A stretch of 64,000 nucleotides of DNA. It comes from Bradyrhizobium sp. SZCCT0148. Its GTDB lineage: Bacteria; Pseudomonadota; Alphaproteobacteria; Rhizobiales; Xanthobacteraceae. The translations under genes and the position numbers were made by a program. How positions within the stretch are numbered: position 1 is the first letter of the stretch; the number at the start of each line of letters is the position of its first letter. The stretch covers positions 372,001 to 436,000 of the forward strand of contig NZ_JAFCKT010000001.1 of the NCBI RefSeq assembly GCF_018129985.1, given 5' to 3'. The notes beneath the pieces were generated by a model. The model made no database searches and was not told where the DNA came from. It saw only the letters and a program-made list of their open reading frames with translations. Positions 35,955 through 45,625 of the stretch are shown here, piece after piece.

Positions 35955-36821
35955 CTATCTGATCCCCTCGGCCACACGAGCAAGTTTCCCTCCTGATTTC
36001 AGCTTTTTGCTGACGTCTTTTTTGGAATGCGGCATCAGACCCCCGAGTGCCGCTTCGATGTTCCTTACCATCGCTAGCAGACGCGGTCCAATGTCGTTGA
36101 TCAAGCGCTCTTCCGTGAAGCGGAATGCGGGCGCGCCGCAATTGAATGCGTACGGACCGGTTCCGTCGTTGAGCCTGAGTGCGACGCCGGCGGCGCCGAT
36201 GTCGTCGTGCCAGTCGCCGACGGAGATCGCGAAACCGTGTTTCGCGACGGTCTCGCCAGAACGTTCCAGTCCGTCGCGCATCTTGGGCCAGCGGCTGCCG
36301 TAATGTTCGCGCAACAGGCGCGACAGCTCCGCGCGGTCCGAATCGTCGAGCGCCCAGAAATAAGCGCGGCCCATCGCACTGGTTGCAATCGGCACGCGGG
36401 AGCCGACGTCAAGTTGAACCCCGACGGTCTCGCTGCCGCGGCTTTGCCCGAAATAAATCATGCTGTGACGGTCGCGGCCGCCGACGGCGACGGCGCCGCC
36501 GGTCGCGCGCATCAGATCCTCCCGGAACGGCTCGGACAAATGCCGAACGCCGAGATTGGCGAGCGCGGCGTAGCCGAGCGACATCGCAGCGGGTGTGAGC
36601 TGATACTTCTCGAAGCGGGGAACCGGCGCAAGATAGCCGAGCTTGGTCAAGGTGTAGGTCAGCCGCGACACGGTCGGCTTCGGCAGGTTGGTCCGAGCCG
36701 CAATCTCCTGATTGCCGAGAAGACCGTCGTTGGGGTGGAATGCGCGCAATACGTCCAGTCCGCGGGAGAGCGCGACGACGAAATTCCGATCGGTCGCGGT
36801 CTTCTTTCCTGTACGCTTCAT
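35955..36821 (-). CDS. IclR-family transcriptional regulator
   Basis: A 288-residue regulator. The N-terminal HTH has GNQEIAARTNLPKPTVSRLTY (two helices) after VALSRGLDVLRAF, and the GAF-like effector domain has HSMIYFGQSRGS and SAMGRAYFWAL. A basic C-terminal tail (SKKDVSKKLKSGGK) is unusual. It sits between the ABC operon (same strand, downstream) and the divergent pim-type operon, with a perfect 19-bp palindrome between its start and that of pimF. It probably senses an acyl or dicarboxyl ligand and controls both units; that is inferred. Confidence 0.88.
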   Translation of the reverse strand: MKRTGKKTATDRNFVVALSRGLDVLRAFHPNDGLLGNQEIAARTNLPKPTVSRLTYTLTKLGYLAPVPRFEKYQLTPAAMSLGYAALANLGVRHLSEPFREDLMRATGGAVAVGGRDRHSMIYFGQSRGSETVGVQLDVGSRVPIATSAMGRAYFWALDDSDRAELSRLLREHYGSRWPKMRDGLERSGETVAKHGFAISVGDWHDDIGAAGVALRLNDGTGPYAFNCGAPAFRFTEERLINDIGPRLLAMVRNIEAALGGLMPHSKKDVSKKLKSGGKLARVAEGIR

Positions 36822-36888
36822 CCCTGATCTGCTTCTTGCGCGGAGTCGTTGACAAGCCACGTGCTTCAAAATAACCCTGCCGTCAAGA

Positions 36889-36907
36889 TGCGGAATTAAA
36901 TTCCGCA
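36889..36907. promoter_or_regulatory. Perfect 19-bp palindrome, candidate IclR operator
   Basis: TGCGGAATT and AATTCCGCA are exact mirror arms around one A. It lies 67 bases before iclR and 45 before the pimF-like start. AT-centred palindromes with GGAAT/ATTCC arms suit IclR-family dimers; the assignment rests on symmetry and position. Confidence 0.75.
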
Positions 36908-36952
36908 CCGCGAAATCGAACAAAAGCAAATCCCCACCAAGGAGGGAATACC

Positions 36953-39049
36953 GTGAGCGAAGTGGTCAAGCTTGAGCGTCATGATGAGGTCGGGATCGTT
37001 ACGGTCGACAGCCCTCCGGTCAATGCTCTGAGTGCCGCGGTCCGCGGTGGCATCCTGGAATGCATCAAGGCCGCGATCGCCGATCCCGCCATCAAGGGCA
37101 TCGTGCTGACCTGTGCCGGCCGCACCTTCATCGCCGGCGCCGACATCACCGAATTCGGCAAGCCGCCGAAGCCGCCCGCCCTCAACGACGTGCTGTCCGA
37201 GATCGAGAATTCGCCGAAGCCGGTGGTCGCCGCGATCCACGGCACGGCGCTCGGCGGCGGCCTCGAGGTCGCGCTCGCCTGTCACTACCGCGTTGCGGTG
37301 AAGGAAGCGAAGCTCGGCCTGCCCGAGGTGAAGCTCGGACTTTTACCGGGTGCCGGCGGCACCCAGCGTCTGCCGCGCGCAGTCGGTCCCGAGCTCGCGG
37401 TCAAGATGATCGTCGGCGGCGATCCGATCGGTGCGGCTGAGGCCCTCAAGCACGGTCTGATCGAGGAGATCGTCGAAGGTCCGGCCTCGGGCGGCGAGGC
37501 GTTCGTGCGCAAGCTGATCGCCGAGAAGCGTCCTCTGAAGCGTCTGCGCGACGACGATTCCAAGCTCGCGGCCGCCAAGGCCGACCGCTCGATCTTCACC
37601 AATGCGGTCGCCGCCATGACCAAGAAGTCGCGCGGGCTGGAAGCGCCGTTCGCCGCCGCCGACGCCGTCGGCTACGCCATTGACCTACCCTTCGACGAAG
37701 GTCTGAAGAAGGAGCGCGAGGGTTTCCTGAAGCTCGTCTCCAGCGACCAGTCCAAGGCGCAGCGCTATGCGTTCTTCGCCGAGCGTGAAGCCGCCAAGAT
37801 CGCCGGCGTCCCCGAAGGCACCAAGCCGCGTCCCGTGAACCGCGTCGCCATCCTCGGTGCCGGCACCATGGGCGGCGGCATCGCGATGTCGTTCGCCAAT
37901 GCCGGCATTCCCGTCACCCTGATCGAGACCGGCGAGGAGCAGCTCAAGCGCGGCATGGGCATCATGCAGAAGAACTGGGAAGCAACCGCCGCGCGCGGCG
38001 GCATCCCGGCCGACGCGCCCGCCAAGCGCATGGCGCTGATCAACGGCGTCGTCGGCATCGAGAACGTCGGCGATGCCGACCTCGTCATCGAGGCCGTGTT
38101 CGAGACCATGGCGGTGAAGAAGGAAGTGTTCGGCAAGCTCGACCAGTACGTCAAGCCGGGCGCCGTACTCGCCTCCAACACCTCGTACCTCAACATCGAC
38201 GAGATCGCGAAGTCGACAAAGCGTCCGCAGGACGTGCTGGGCATGCACTTCTTCTCGCCCGCCAACGTCATGAAGCTGTGCGAGATCGTGCGCGCCGACA
38301 AGACCGCGCCGGATGCGCTCGTCACCGCGGTGAACATCGCCCGCAAGATCGCGAAGGTGCCGGCGGTGGTCGGCGTCTGCGACGGTTTCGTGGGCAACCG
38401 CATGCTGGCCCAGCGCGGCAAGCAGTCGGAAAAGCTGCTGTTCGAAGGCGCGCTGCCGCAGCAGGTCGACGCCGTCGTCACCAAGTTCGGCATGCCGATG
38501 GGACCGTTCGCGATGGGCGACCTCGCCGGCCTCGACATCGGCTGGCGCTCGCGCAAGGACCGCGGCATCAAGTCCGAGATCGCGGACGCGCTGTGCGAAG
38601 CCGGCCGTTTCGGCCAGAAGACCGGCAAGGGTTACTACAAATACGAAGCCGGCTCCCGCGCGCCGCTGCCGGATCCCGAAGTCGAGAAGCTGATCGACGA
38701 GACCCTGCTGCGCCTCGGCCGCAAGAAGCGCGTGGTCAGCGACGACGAGATCCTCGAGCGCATGATGTATCCGATGATCAACGAGGGGGCGAAGATCCTC
38801 GAAGAGGGCATTGCCGCGCGTCCCTCCGACATCGACGTGGTCTGGCTCTACGGCTACGGCTGGCCGATCTACCGCGGCGGCCCGATGTTCTGGGCCGACA
38901 GCGTCGGCCTCAAGCACATCGCCGATCGCCTGGCCTTCTACGCCAAGGAGACCAACGACCCGAGCCTCGAGCCGGCGCCGCTACTGAAGAAGCTCGCGGC
39001 CGAAGGCAAGACGTTCGCTTCGCTCGCAGCTTCTTCGAAGGCGGCTTGA
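36953..39049 (+). CDS. pimF: Bifunctional enoyl-CoA hydratase / 3-hydroxyacyl-CoA dehydrogenase (PimF-like)
   Basis: A 698-residue FadB-type enzyme. The N-terminal crotonase domain carries both Glu ([11 protein letters not shown] and [16 protein letters not shown]). The NAD-binding site is [17 protein letters not shown] at about 300-316, and the dehydrogenase signature [16 protein letters not shown] follows. It performs hydration and oxidation of acyl-CoAs. The start is GTG at 36953 after AAGGAGGGA. It is the first gene of a six-gene operon whose order matches pimFABCD of R. palustris, used for odd-chain dicarboxylates such as pimelate. The symbol rests on order and domain content. Confidence 0.88.
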   Translation: MSEVVKLERHDEVGIVTVDSPPVNALSAAVRGGILECIKAAIADPAIKGIVLTCAGRTFIAGADITEFGKPPKPPALNDVLSEIENSPKPVVAAIHGTALGGGLEVALACHYRVAVKEAKLGLPEVKLGLLPGAGGTQRLPRAVGPELAVKMIVGGDPIGAAEALKHGLIEEIVEGPASGGEAFVRKLIAEKRPLKRLRDDDSKLAAAKADRSIFTNAVAAMTKKSRGLEAPFAAADAVGYAIDLPFDEGLKKEREGFLKLVSSDQSKAQRYAFFAEREAAKIAGVPEGTKPRPVNRVAILGAGTMGGGIAMSFANAGIPVTLIETGEEQLKRGMGIMQKNWEATAARGGIPADAPAKRMALINGVVGIENVGDADLVIEAVFETMAVKKEVFGKLDQYVKPGAVLASNTSYLNIDEIAKSTKRPQDVLGMHFFSPANVMKLCEIVRADKTAPDALVTAVNIARKIAKVPAVVGVCDGFVGNRMLAQRGKQSEKLLFEGALPQQVDAVVTKFGMPMGPFAMGDLAGLDIGWRSRKDRGIKSEIADALCEAGRFGQKTGKGYYKYEAGSRAPLPDPEVEKLIDETLLRLGRKKRVVSDDEILERMMYPMINEGAKILEEGIAARPSDIDVVWLYGYGWPIYRGGPMFWADSVGLKHIADRLAFYAKETNDPSLEPAPLLKKLAAEGKTFASLAASSKAA

Positions 39050-39070
39050 TGGGGGCCTGCACTCCCGACG

Positions 39071-39195
39071 TCATTCTCCGTTGCGCAATTGCGCAACGGA
39101 GATGGCCTGCAGGGCCAGGCCCGGAATTCATTTCGCCTCGGAGTGCGCTGCCCGATGGAGTCCGGGTTCGATGCTTCGCATCGCCCCGGAACGAC
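39071..39195. repeat. Palindromic repeat inside the pim-type operon (family C)
   Basis: It begins with a perfect 26-base palindrome, CTCCGTTGCGCAA then TTGCGCAACGGAG (39076-39101), and continues with GC-rich mirrored segments (GATGCTTCGCATC near 39171-39183) to just before the CoA ligase gene. Confidence 0.75.
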
Positions 39196-39206
39196 GACCG
39201 AATGTG

Positions 39207-40898
39207 ATGCAGAAAATGACCCATCCCGGCGAACAGTTTTATCCCGAGGGCGTGCGTTGGGACGACACCATCGTCCAGGGCTCGCTGCCTGACCTGCTGT
39301 CGAAGTCGGCTGCCGACTACGGGCCGCGCACGGCGCTCGAGTTTCGCGATCGCCCGATTACCTACACCGAGCTCGCAGCTCGGGCCGAGCGCGCGGCAGC
39401 GGCGTTCCTGCGCGCCGGTTGCGGCAAGGGCACGTCGGTCGCGCTGTTCCTCGGCAACACGCCCGATCACCCCGTCAATTTCTTCGGCGCGCTGAAGGCG
39501 GGCGCCCGCGTCGCGCATCTGTCGCCGCTCGACGGCGAGATCGCGCTGACCCACAAGGTTTCGGATTCCGGCTCGCGCCTGCTCGTCACCTCGAACCTCC
39601 AGGCCCTGCTGCCGACCGCGCTGAAGTTCCTTGAAAAGGGGCTGATCGACCGCCTCGTCGTCTGCGAGGACGATGATTGGGGCAAGGTCGGCACGCCGCA
39701 GGCCGCGATCCCAGACGATCCCCGCATCGTCACCTTCAAGGCCTTCGTCGAAGGTGCCACAGCGCCCGCGCAATGGCCGTCGGTCACGGCCGACGACGTC
39801 GCGCTGCTGCAGTACACCGGCGGCACCACCGGCCTGCCCAAGGGCGCCATGCTCACGCACGGCAATCTCACCTCGGCGGTGTCGATCTACGACGTCTGGG
39901 GCAAGCCGTCGCGCGCGGCGCGCGGCGATACGATCGAGCGCGTGATCTGCGTGCTGCCGCTGTTTCACATCTACGCGCTGACCGTCGTGCTGTTGTCCTC
40001 GCTCAGCCGCGGCAATCTGATCTCGCTGCATCAGCGCTTCGACGTCGAGGCCGTGATGCGCGACATCGAGCTCAAGCGCGCGACGTATTTTCCGGGCGTG
40101 CCGACGATGTGGATCGCGATCGCGGCGCTCCCGGATCTCGACAAGCGCGATTTCTCCTCGCTCGCCACCATCGGTTCCGGGGGCGCGCCGCTGCCGGTGG
40201 AGGTCGCGAACTTCTTCGAGCGCAAGGTCGGCAAGAAGCTGCGCAGCGGCTGGGGCATGACCGAGACCTGCTCGCCCGGCACCGGCCATCCGCCCACGGG
40301 CCCCGAGAAGCCGGGCTCGATCGGCCTGATGCTGCCCGGCATCGAGCTCGACGTCGTCGCACTGGACGATCCGACGAAAGTGCTGCCGCCCGGCGAAGTC
40401 GGCGAGATCCGCATCAAGGGCCCGAACGTTACCAAGGGCTACTGGAACAAGCCGGAGGGATCGACCGATGCCTTCGTCGACGGCCGTTTCCTCACCGGGG
40501 ACATCGGCTATGTCGACGCCGACGGCTATTTCTTCCTGGTCGACCGCAAGAAGGACATGATCATCTCCGGCGGCTTCAACGTCTATCCGCAGATGATCGA
40601 GCAGGCGATCTACACGATTGCAGGCGTGCACGAGGTGATCGTGCTCGGCATTCCCGACCAGTATCGGGGCGAGGCCGCCAAGGCCTTCATCAAGCTGAAG
40701 CCCGGCGTCAAGCCGTTCTCGCTCGACGAGCTGCGCGCGCAGCTCGCCGGTAAGGTCGGCAAGCACGAATTGCCGACCGAGGTCGAGTTCGTCGACGATT
40801 TGCCGCGCACGCCGGTCGGAAAATTGTCGCGCCACGAATTGCGCCAGCAGCAGAAACCGTCACAATCCACTCAAGCCATATCAGGAGGTCGCTCTTGA
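39207..40898 (+). CDS. pimA: Acid-CoA ligase (PimA-like dicarboxylate-CoA ligase)
   Basis: A 563-residue ANL-superfamily ligase: P-loop [14 protein letters not shown], second motif SGWGMTETC, then [20 protein letters not shown] and the catalytic Lys in [13 protein letters not shown] near the C-terminus. It would activate dicarboxylic or fatty acids with CoA. The ATG at 39207 is favoured because the upstream part of the frame is a palindromic repeat; an ATG three codons in is nearly equivalent. The TGA overlaps the TTG start of the thiolase gene. Confidence 0.88.
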   Translation: MQKMTHPGEQFYPEGVRWDDTIVQGSLPDLLSKSAADYGPRTALEFRDRPITYTELAARAERAAAAFLRAGCGKGTSVALFLGNTPDHPVNFFGALKAGARVAHLSPLDGEIALTHKVSDSGSRLLVTSNLQALLPTALKFLEKGLIDRLVVCEDDDWGKVGTPQAAIPDDPRIVTFKAFVEGATAPAQWPSVTADDVALLQYTGGTTGLPKGAMLTHGNLTSAVSIYDVWGKPSRAARGDTIERVICVLPLFHIYALTVVLLSSLSRGNLISLHQRFDVEAVMRDIELKRATYFPGVPTMWIAIAALPDLDKRDFSSLATIGSGGAPLPVEVANFFERKVGKKLRSGWGMTETCSPGTGHPPTGPEKPGSIGLMLPGIELDVVALDDPTKVLPPGEVGEIRIKGPNVTKGYWNKPEGSTDAFVDGRFLTGDIGYVDADGYFFLVDRKKDMIISGGFNVYPQMIEQAIYTIAGVHEVIVLGIPDQYRGEAAKAFIKLKPGVKPFSLDELRAQLAGKVGKHELPTEVEFVDDLPRTPVGKLSRHELRQQQKPSQSTQAISGGRS

Positions 40899-42082
40899 CC
40901 GACGCCGTCATCGTTTCCACCGCCCGCACCCCGATCGGCAAGGCCTATCGCGGCGCGCTCAATGCCACCGAGGGCGCAACCCTGCTCGGCCACGCCATCG
41001 GCGAAGCCGTCGCCCGCGCCAAGGTCGATCCGAAGGAGATCGAGGACGTCGTGATGGGCGCGGCGCTGCAGCAGGGCGCGACCGGCGGCAACATCGCGCG
41101 CAAGGCGCTGCTCCGCGCCGGCCTTCCCGTCACCGTCGCCGGTACAACGATCGACCGGCAATGCGCTTCCGGCCTGCAGGCCATCGCGCTGGCCGCGCGC
41201 TCGGTGATCTTCGACGGTGTCGAGATCGCTGTCGGCGGCGGCGGCGAGTCCATCTCGCTCGTGCAGAACGACAAGATGAACGGCTTCCACGCCCAGGATC
41301 CCGCGCTGCTCAAGATCAAGGGCGAGGTCTACATGCCCATGATCGACACCGCCGAAGTCGTCGCCAAGCGCTACGGCATCTCCCGCGAGAAGCAGGACGA
41401 GTATTCGCTGGAGAGCCAGCGCCGCACGGCGGCAGCGCAACAGGGCGGCAAGTTCAAGGAGGAGATCGCGCCGATTACGACGCAGATGGCGGTCACCGAC
41501 AAGGCGACCGGCACCGTGTCGATGAAGGACGTCACGCTGTCGCAGGACGAAGGCCCGCGCCCCGAGACCACGCTCGAAGGTCTCGCCGGCCTCAAGCCTG
41601 TGCGCGGCGAGGGTTTCACCATCACCGCCGGCAATGCCAGCCAGCTCTCGGATGGCGCCAGCGCCTCCGTGATCATGAGCGACAAGGAAGCCTCGAAGCG
41701 CGGCCTCAAGCCGCTCGGCATCTTCCGCGGTTTCGTCTCCGCCGGCTGCGAGCCGGACGAGATGGGCATCGGTCCGGTCTTCGCGGTGCCGCGCCTGCTC
41801 AAGCGCCACGGCCTCACCGTCGACGACATCGGCCTGTGGGAGCTCAACGAAGCCTTCGCGGTGCAGGTGCTGTATTGCCGCGACAAGCTCGGCATCGACC
41901 CCGACAAGATCAACGTCGACGGCGGCGCGATCGCAGTCGGCCATCCCTACGGCATGTCCGGCGCGCGCCTTGCCGGCCACGCCTTGATCGAGGGCCGCCG
42001 CCGCAAGGCCAAGTATGCGGTGGTGACCATGTGCGTCGGCGGCGGCATGGGCGCGGCCGGATTGTTCGAAGTGTTGCAGTAG
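40895..42082 (+). CDS. pimB: Acetyl-CoA acyltransferase (thiolase, PimB-like)
   Basis: A 395-residue thiolase with the acylated Cys at position 90 ([10 protein letters not shown]), the His in [11 protein letters not shown] (the family more often has GHPIGASG), and the second Cys in [10 protein letters not shown]. It cleaves beta-ketoacyl-CoA to shorten the chain by acetyl-CoA. Translation starts at TTG (40895) with AGGAGG seven bases ahead, overlapping the ligase stop by four bases. Confidence 0.92.
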   Translation: MTDAVIVSTARTPIGKAYRGALNATEGATLLGHAIGEAVARAKVDPKEIEDVVMGAALQQGATGGNIARKALLRAGLPVTVAGTTIDRQCASGLQAIALAARSVIFDGVEIAVGGGGESISLVQNDKMNGFHAQDPALLKIKGEVYMPMIDTAEVVAKRYGISREKQDEYSLESQRRTAAAQQGGKFKEEIAPITTQMAVTDKATGTVSMKDVTLSQDEGPRPETTLEGLAGLKPVRGEGFTITAGNASQLSDGASASVIMSDKEASKRGLKPLGIFRGFVSAGCEPDEMGIGPVFAVPRLLKRHGLTVDDIGLWELNEAFAVQVLYCRDKLGIDPDKINVDGGAIAVGHPYGMSGARLAGHALIEGRRRKAKYAVVTMCVGGGMGAAGLFEVLQ

Positions 42083-42090
42083 ACGTTTCT

Positions 42091-42190
42091 GTCATTCCGG
42101 GGCGCCGCGACGCGGCGAGCCCGGAATCCATAACCACCGGTCGGGGATATGGATTCCGGGCCTGCGCCTTGCGGCGCATCCGGAATGACG
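42091..42190. repeat. Palindromic repeat inside the pim-type operon (family C)
   Basis: GTCATTCCGGGGCGCCGCGA at the left is mirrored by GCGCATCCGGAATGAC at the right, with GGAATCCATAACCACCGGTC and GGGGATATGGATTCC as inner arms. Close relatives lie at 43426-43539 and 44718-44817. Confidence 0.85.
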
Positions 42191-42232
42191 GCGGAATTCA
42201 GTTGGAACAAGATTGGCTCACAGGAGGATCCG

Positions 42233-43423
42233 ATGGATCTCGCATTCACGAAAGAAGAGCAGGCGTTTCGCGAGGAAGTGCGGCAGTTCTTCCGCGACAA
42301 CGTGCCGCCGGATACCCGGCGCAAGATGGTCGAGGGCCGCCACCTCTCGAAGGACGAGATGGTGACGTGGTGGCGCATCCTCAACAAGAAGGGCTGGGGC
42401 GTCAGCCACTGGCCCAAGCAATATGGCGGCACCGGGTGGACCTCCGTGCAGCACTACATCTTCAACGAGGAGCTGCAGTCCTATCCCGCGCCGCAGCCGC
42501 TCGCCTTCGGCGTCAGCATGGTCGGCCCCGTCATCTACACCTTCGGCAACGAGGAGCAGAAGAAGCAGTATCTGCCGCGCATCGCCAATGTCGACGATTG
42601 GTGGTGCCAGGGCTTCTCCGAGCCCGGCTCCGGCTCCGACCTCGCCTCGCTCAAGACCAAGGCCGAGCGCAAGGGCGACAAGTGGATCATCAACGGCCAG
42701 AAGACCTGGACCACGCTCGCCCAGCACGCCGACATGATCTTCTGCCTCTGCCGCACCGATCCCGGTGCGAAGAAGCAGATGGGTATCTCCTTCATCGTGT
42801 TCTCGATGAAGTCGAAAGGCGTCACCGTGCGTCCGATCCAGACCATCGACGGCGGCCATGAGGTCAACGAGGTCTTCTTCGACGACGTGGAGGTCCCGGT
42901 CGAGAACCTGATCGGCGAGGAGAACAAGGGCTGGGATTACGCAAAATTCCTGCTCGGCAACGAGCGCACCGGCATCGCCCGCGTCGGCGTCTCCAAGGAG
43001 CGGCTGCGCCGCATCCGTGATCTCGCCGGCAAGGTCGAATCCGGCGGCAAGCCGATCATCCAGGACGCCGCGTTCCGCGAGAAGCTGGCCGCCTGCGAGA
43101 TCGAGCTGAAGGCGCTCGAGCTCACGCAGCTGCGCGTCGTCGCCGACGAGGGCAAGCACGGCAAGGGCAAGCCCAATCCGGCTTCCTCCGTGCTGAAGAT
43201 CAAGGGCTCCGAGATCCAGCAGACCACCACCGAGCTCCTGATGGAAGTGATCGGCCCGTTCGCCGCGCCCTACGACGAGCACGGCGACGACGGCTCGAAC
43301 GAAGCCATGGACTGGACCGCCCAGATCGCGCCGAGCTATTTCAACAACCGCAAGGTCTCGATCTACGGCGGCTCCAACGAGATCCAGCGCAACATCATCG
43401 CCAAGGCGGTGCTGGGGCTCTAG
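42233..43423 (+). CDS. pimC: Acyl-CoA dehydrogenase, large-type (PimC-like)
   Basis: A 396-residue flavoprotein of the acyl-CoA dehydrogenase family: FSEPGSGSDLASLKTKA (FAD/substrate loop), KTWTTLAQHADM, and the C-terminal YGGSNEIQRNIIAK. It introduces the alpha-beta double bond, passing electrons to ETF. The start has CAGGAGGATCCG directly upstream. With the next gene it forms a pair like PimC/PimD, thought to work as large and small subunits of pimeloyl-CoA dehydrogenase. Confidence 0.88.
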   Translation: MDLAFTKEEQAFREEVRQFFRDNVPPDTRRKMVEGRHLSKDEMVTWWRILNKKGWGVSHWPKQYGGTGWTSVQHYIFNEELQSYPAPQPLAFGVSMVGPVIYTFGNEEQKKQYLPRIANVDDWWCQGFSEPGSGSDLASLKTKAERKGDKWIINGQKTWTTLAQHADMIFCLCRTDPGAKKQMGISFIVFSMKSKGVTVRPIQTIDGGHEVNEVFFDDVEVPVENLIGEENKGWDYAKFLLGNERTGIARVGVSKERLRRIRDLAGKVESGGKPIIQDAAFREKLAACEIELKALELTQLRVVADEGKHGKGKPNPASSVLKIKGSEIQQTTTELLMEVIGPFAAPYDEHGDDGSNEAMDWTAQIAPSYFNNRKVSIYGGSNEIQRNIIAKAVLGL

Positions 43424-43425
43424 CC

Positions 43426-43539
43426 GTCATTCCGGGCGCGCGCAGGGCGAGCTACGGTGCGCAATTGCGCACCTGAGAATCCATAACCACGATCGGGAGT
43501 ATGGATCCCGGGCTCGCGCTGCGCGCGCCCCGGGATGAC
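43426..43539. repeat. Palindromic repeat inside the pim-type operon (family C)
   Basis: GTCATTCCGGGCGCGCGCAG opens and GCGCGCGCCCCGGGATGAC closes it; GTGCGCAATTGCGCAC and GAATCCATAACCACGATCGG / GGAGTATGGATCC sit inside. Same family as the repeats before and after this dehydrogenase pair. Confidence 0.85.
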
Positions 43540-43573
43540 TAAACGAAAATTTCGGGTACGAGGAACCAAAGAC

Positions 43574-44716
43574 ATGGATTTTGATCTGAACGAGGAGCAG
43601 CGGCTTCTCAAGGACAGCATCGACGGGCTGCTGACCGATTCCTACGATTTCGATAGCCGCAAGAAATATATGAAGGAAAAGGGCGGCTGGAGCAAAGCGG
43701 TCTGGGGCAAGCTCGCCGAGCAGGGTCTGCTCGGCCTGCCGTTCGCGGAGGCCGACGGCGGCTTCGGTGGCGGCGGCGTCGAGACCATGATCGTGATGGA
43801 GGCGCTCGGCAAGGCGCTGGTGCTCGAGCCGTATCTCGCCACGGTCGTGATCGGCGGCGGGTTCCTCCGCCATGCCGGCACCGACGCGCAGAAGGCTGCG
43901 CACGTGCCCGGCATCATCGACGGCAGCAAGACGCTGGCGTTTGCCCAGCTGGAAAAGAACTCGCGCTACGATCTGTTCGACGTGTCGACGACGGCGAAGA
44001 AAAAGGGCGACGGCTGGGTGATCGACGGCGAGAAGTTCGTCGTCCTCAACGGCGAGAATGCCGACACCCTGATCGTCACCGCGCGCACCAAGGGTGATCG
44101 TCGCGACAAGAGCGGCATCGGTGTGTTCCTGGTCCCGGCGAACGCCAAGGGTGTTGCCAAGAAGAGCTATCCGACCCAGGACGGCCTGCACGCCGCCGAC
44201 ATCACCTTCACCGGTGTCGAGGTCGGCGCGGACGCCGTGCTCGGCAACCCCGAGGATTCGCTCGCGCTGATCGAACGCGTCGTCGATGAAGCCCGCATCG
44301 CGCTTTGCGCCGAGGCGGTCGGCCTGATGGACGAGTCGCTCAAGACCACGGTCGAGTACATCAAGACCCGAAAACAGTTCGGCGTCGCGATCGGCTCGTT
44401 CCAGTCGCTGCAGCATCGGGCGTCCGACATGTTCGTCGCGGCCGAGCAGGCCCGCTCGATGTCGATGTTTGCGACCATGGCCGGTGATTTCGAGGACGCC
44501 AAGGAGCGCGCCAACGCGATCGCCGCAGCCAAGGTGCAGATCGGCAAGTCGCTGAAGTTCGTGGGCCAGCAGGCGATCCAGCTCCATGGCGGCATCGGCA
44601 TGACCATGGAAGCGAGGATCGGCCACTACTTCAAGCGCCTCACCATGATCGAGAACAGCTTTGGTGACACTGACTACCACCAGCGCCGCGTCGCGGATGC
44701 GGGCGGGTTGATCTGA
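43574..44716 (+). CDS. pimD: Acyl-CoA dehydrogenase, small-type (PimD-like)
   Basis: A 380-residue acyl-CoA dehydrogenase-like protein with a degenerate middle (FAQLEKNSRYDLFDVSTTA in place of the usual TEPxAGSD) and the conserved C-terminal QLHGGIGMTMEARIGHYFKR. The variation fits a partner subunit of the preceding dehydrogenase. ATG at 43574, after GAGGAACC-like sequence, gives MDFDLNEEQRLLKDS, the usual family start. Confidence 0.86.
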   Translation: MDFDLNEEQRLLKDSIDGLLTDSYDFDSRKKYMKEKGGWSKAVWGKLAEQGLLGLPFAEADGGFGGGGVETMIVMEALGKALVLEPYLATVVIGGGFLRHAGTDAQKAAHVPGIIDGSKTLAFAQLEKNSRYDLFDVSTTAKKKGDGWVIDGEKFVVLNGENADTLIVTARTKGDRRDKSGIGVFLVPANAKGVAKKSYPTQDGLHAADITFTGVEVGADAVLGNPEDSLALIERVVDEARIALCAEAVGLMDESLKTTVEYIKTRKQFGVAIGSFQSLQHRASDMFVAAEQARSMSMFATMAGDFEDAKERANAIAAAKVQIGKSLKFVGQQAIQLHGGIGMTMEARIGHYFKRLTMIENSFGDTDYHQRRVADAGGLI

Positions 44717-44717
44717 C

Positions 44718-44817
44718 CTGTCATCCCGGGGCGCGCGAAGCGCGAGCCCGGGATCCGTAACCACGATCGGGAGTATGGATTCCGGGCTCGCGCCACGAGG
44801 CGTGCCCCGGAATGACG
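44718..44817. repeat. Palindromic repeat inside the pim-type operon (family C)
   Basis: GTCATCCCGGGGCGCGCGAA and GGCGTGCCCCGGAATGAC form the outer arms, GATCCGTAACCACGATCGG and GGAGTATGGATTCC the inner ones. It separates the dehydrogenase gene from the last gene of the operon. Confidence 0.85.
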
Positions 44818-44836
44818 AAGCATTCGAGGAACCCTC

Positions 44837-45610
44837 ATGAAAAACACCCCGTTCGATCTCACCGGCAAGGTCGCCGTGGTCACCGGCTCCAGCCGTGGCA
44901 TCGGCCGCTCCTCCGCCGAATTGCTGGCGAAGCTCGGTGCCAAGGTCGTGGTCTCATCGCGCAAAGCGGAAGCCTGCCAGGAGGTCGCCGACGGCATCAT
45001 CGCGGCCGGGGGCGACGCCACCGTCATCCCCTGCAACATCGCGCGCAAGGCCGAGGTCGAGGCGCTGATCTCGGGCGCCACGAAGCATTACGGCAAGATC
45101 GACATCCTGGTCTGCAACGCGGCCGTCAATCCTTACTATGGCCCGCTGCTCGACATCACCGACGAGGCCTTCGACAAGATCATGGGCTCCAACGTCAAGA
45201 GCAACATCTGGCTCTCCGCGCTGGCGATCCCGCAGATGGCCGAGCGCGGCAACGGCTCCGTCATCATCATTTCCTCGATCGGGGGCTTGCGCGGCTCCAC
45301 CGTGATCGGCGCCTATGGCATCTCCAAGGCCGCCGATTTCGCGCTGTGCCGCTCGCTCGCCGGTGAATGGGGCCCGAAAGGCGTCCGCGTCAACTGCATC
45401 GCGCCCGGCCTCGTCAAGACCGATTTCGCCCGCGCGCTGTGGGAGGACGAAGCCAACCTCAAGCGCCGCACCGCCACCACGCCGCTGCGCCGCATCGGCG
45501 AGCCCGACGAGATCGCCGGCGCGGTGGCCTATCTTGCCTCGGATGCATCGAGCTTCATGACGGGGCAGACCATCGTGATCGACGGCGGCGTCACCACCGC
45601 CGCGGTATAG
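44837..45610 (+). CDS. SDR-family oxidoreductase at the end of the pim-type operon
   Basis: A 257-residue short-chain dehydrogenase: cofactor motif TGSSRGIG (about 16-23) with Ser/Arg following the second strand (VVSSRKAE), which favours NADP(H); VCNAAVNP; catalytic Ser in IIISSIGG; and YGISKAADFAL with Tyr and Lys. Expected to interconvert a hydroxy- and ketoacyl substrate. It may be an extra enzyme for branched or hydroxylated substrates. It occupies the place after pimD; whether it equals pimE is not claimed. Confidence 0.85.
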   Translation: MKNTPFDLTGKVAVVTGSSRGIGRSSAELLAKLGAKVVVSSRKAEACQEVADGIIAAGGDATVIPCNIARKAEVEALISGATKHYGKIDILVCNAAVNPYYGPLLDITDEAFDKIMGSNVKSNIWLSALAIPQMAERGNGSVIIISSIGGLRGSTVIGAYGISKAADFALCRSLAGEWGPKGVRVNCIAPGLVKTDFARALWEDEANLKRRTATTPLRRIGEPDEIAGAVAYLASDASSFMTGQTIVIDGGVTTAAV

Positions 45611-45625
45611 CCGCCGCCCGCAGGG

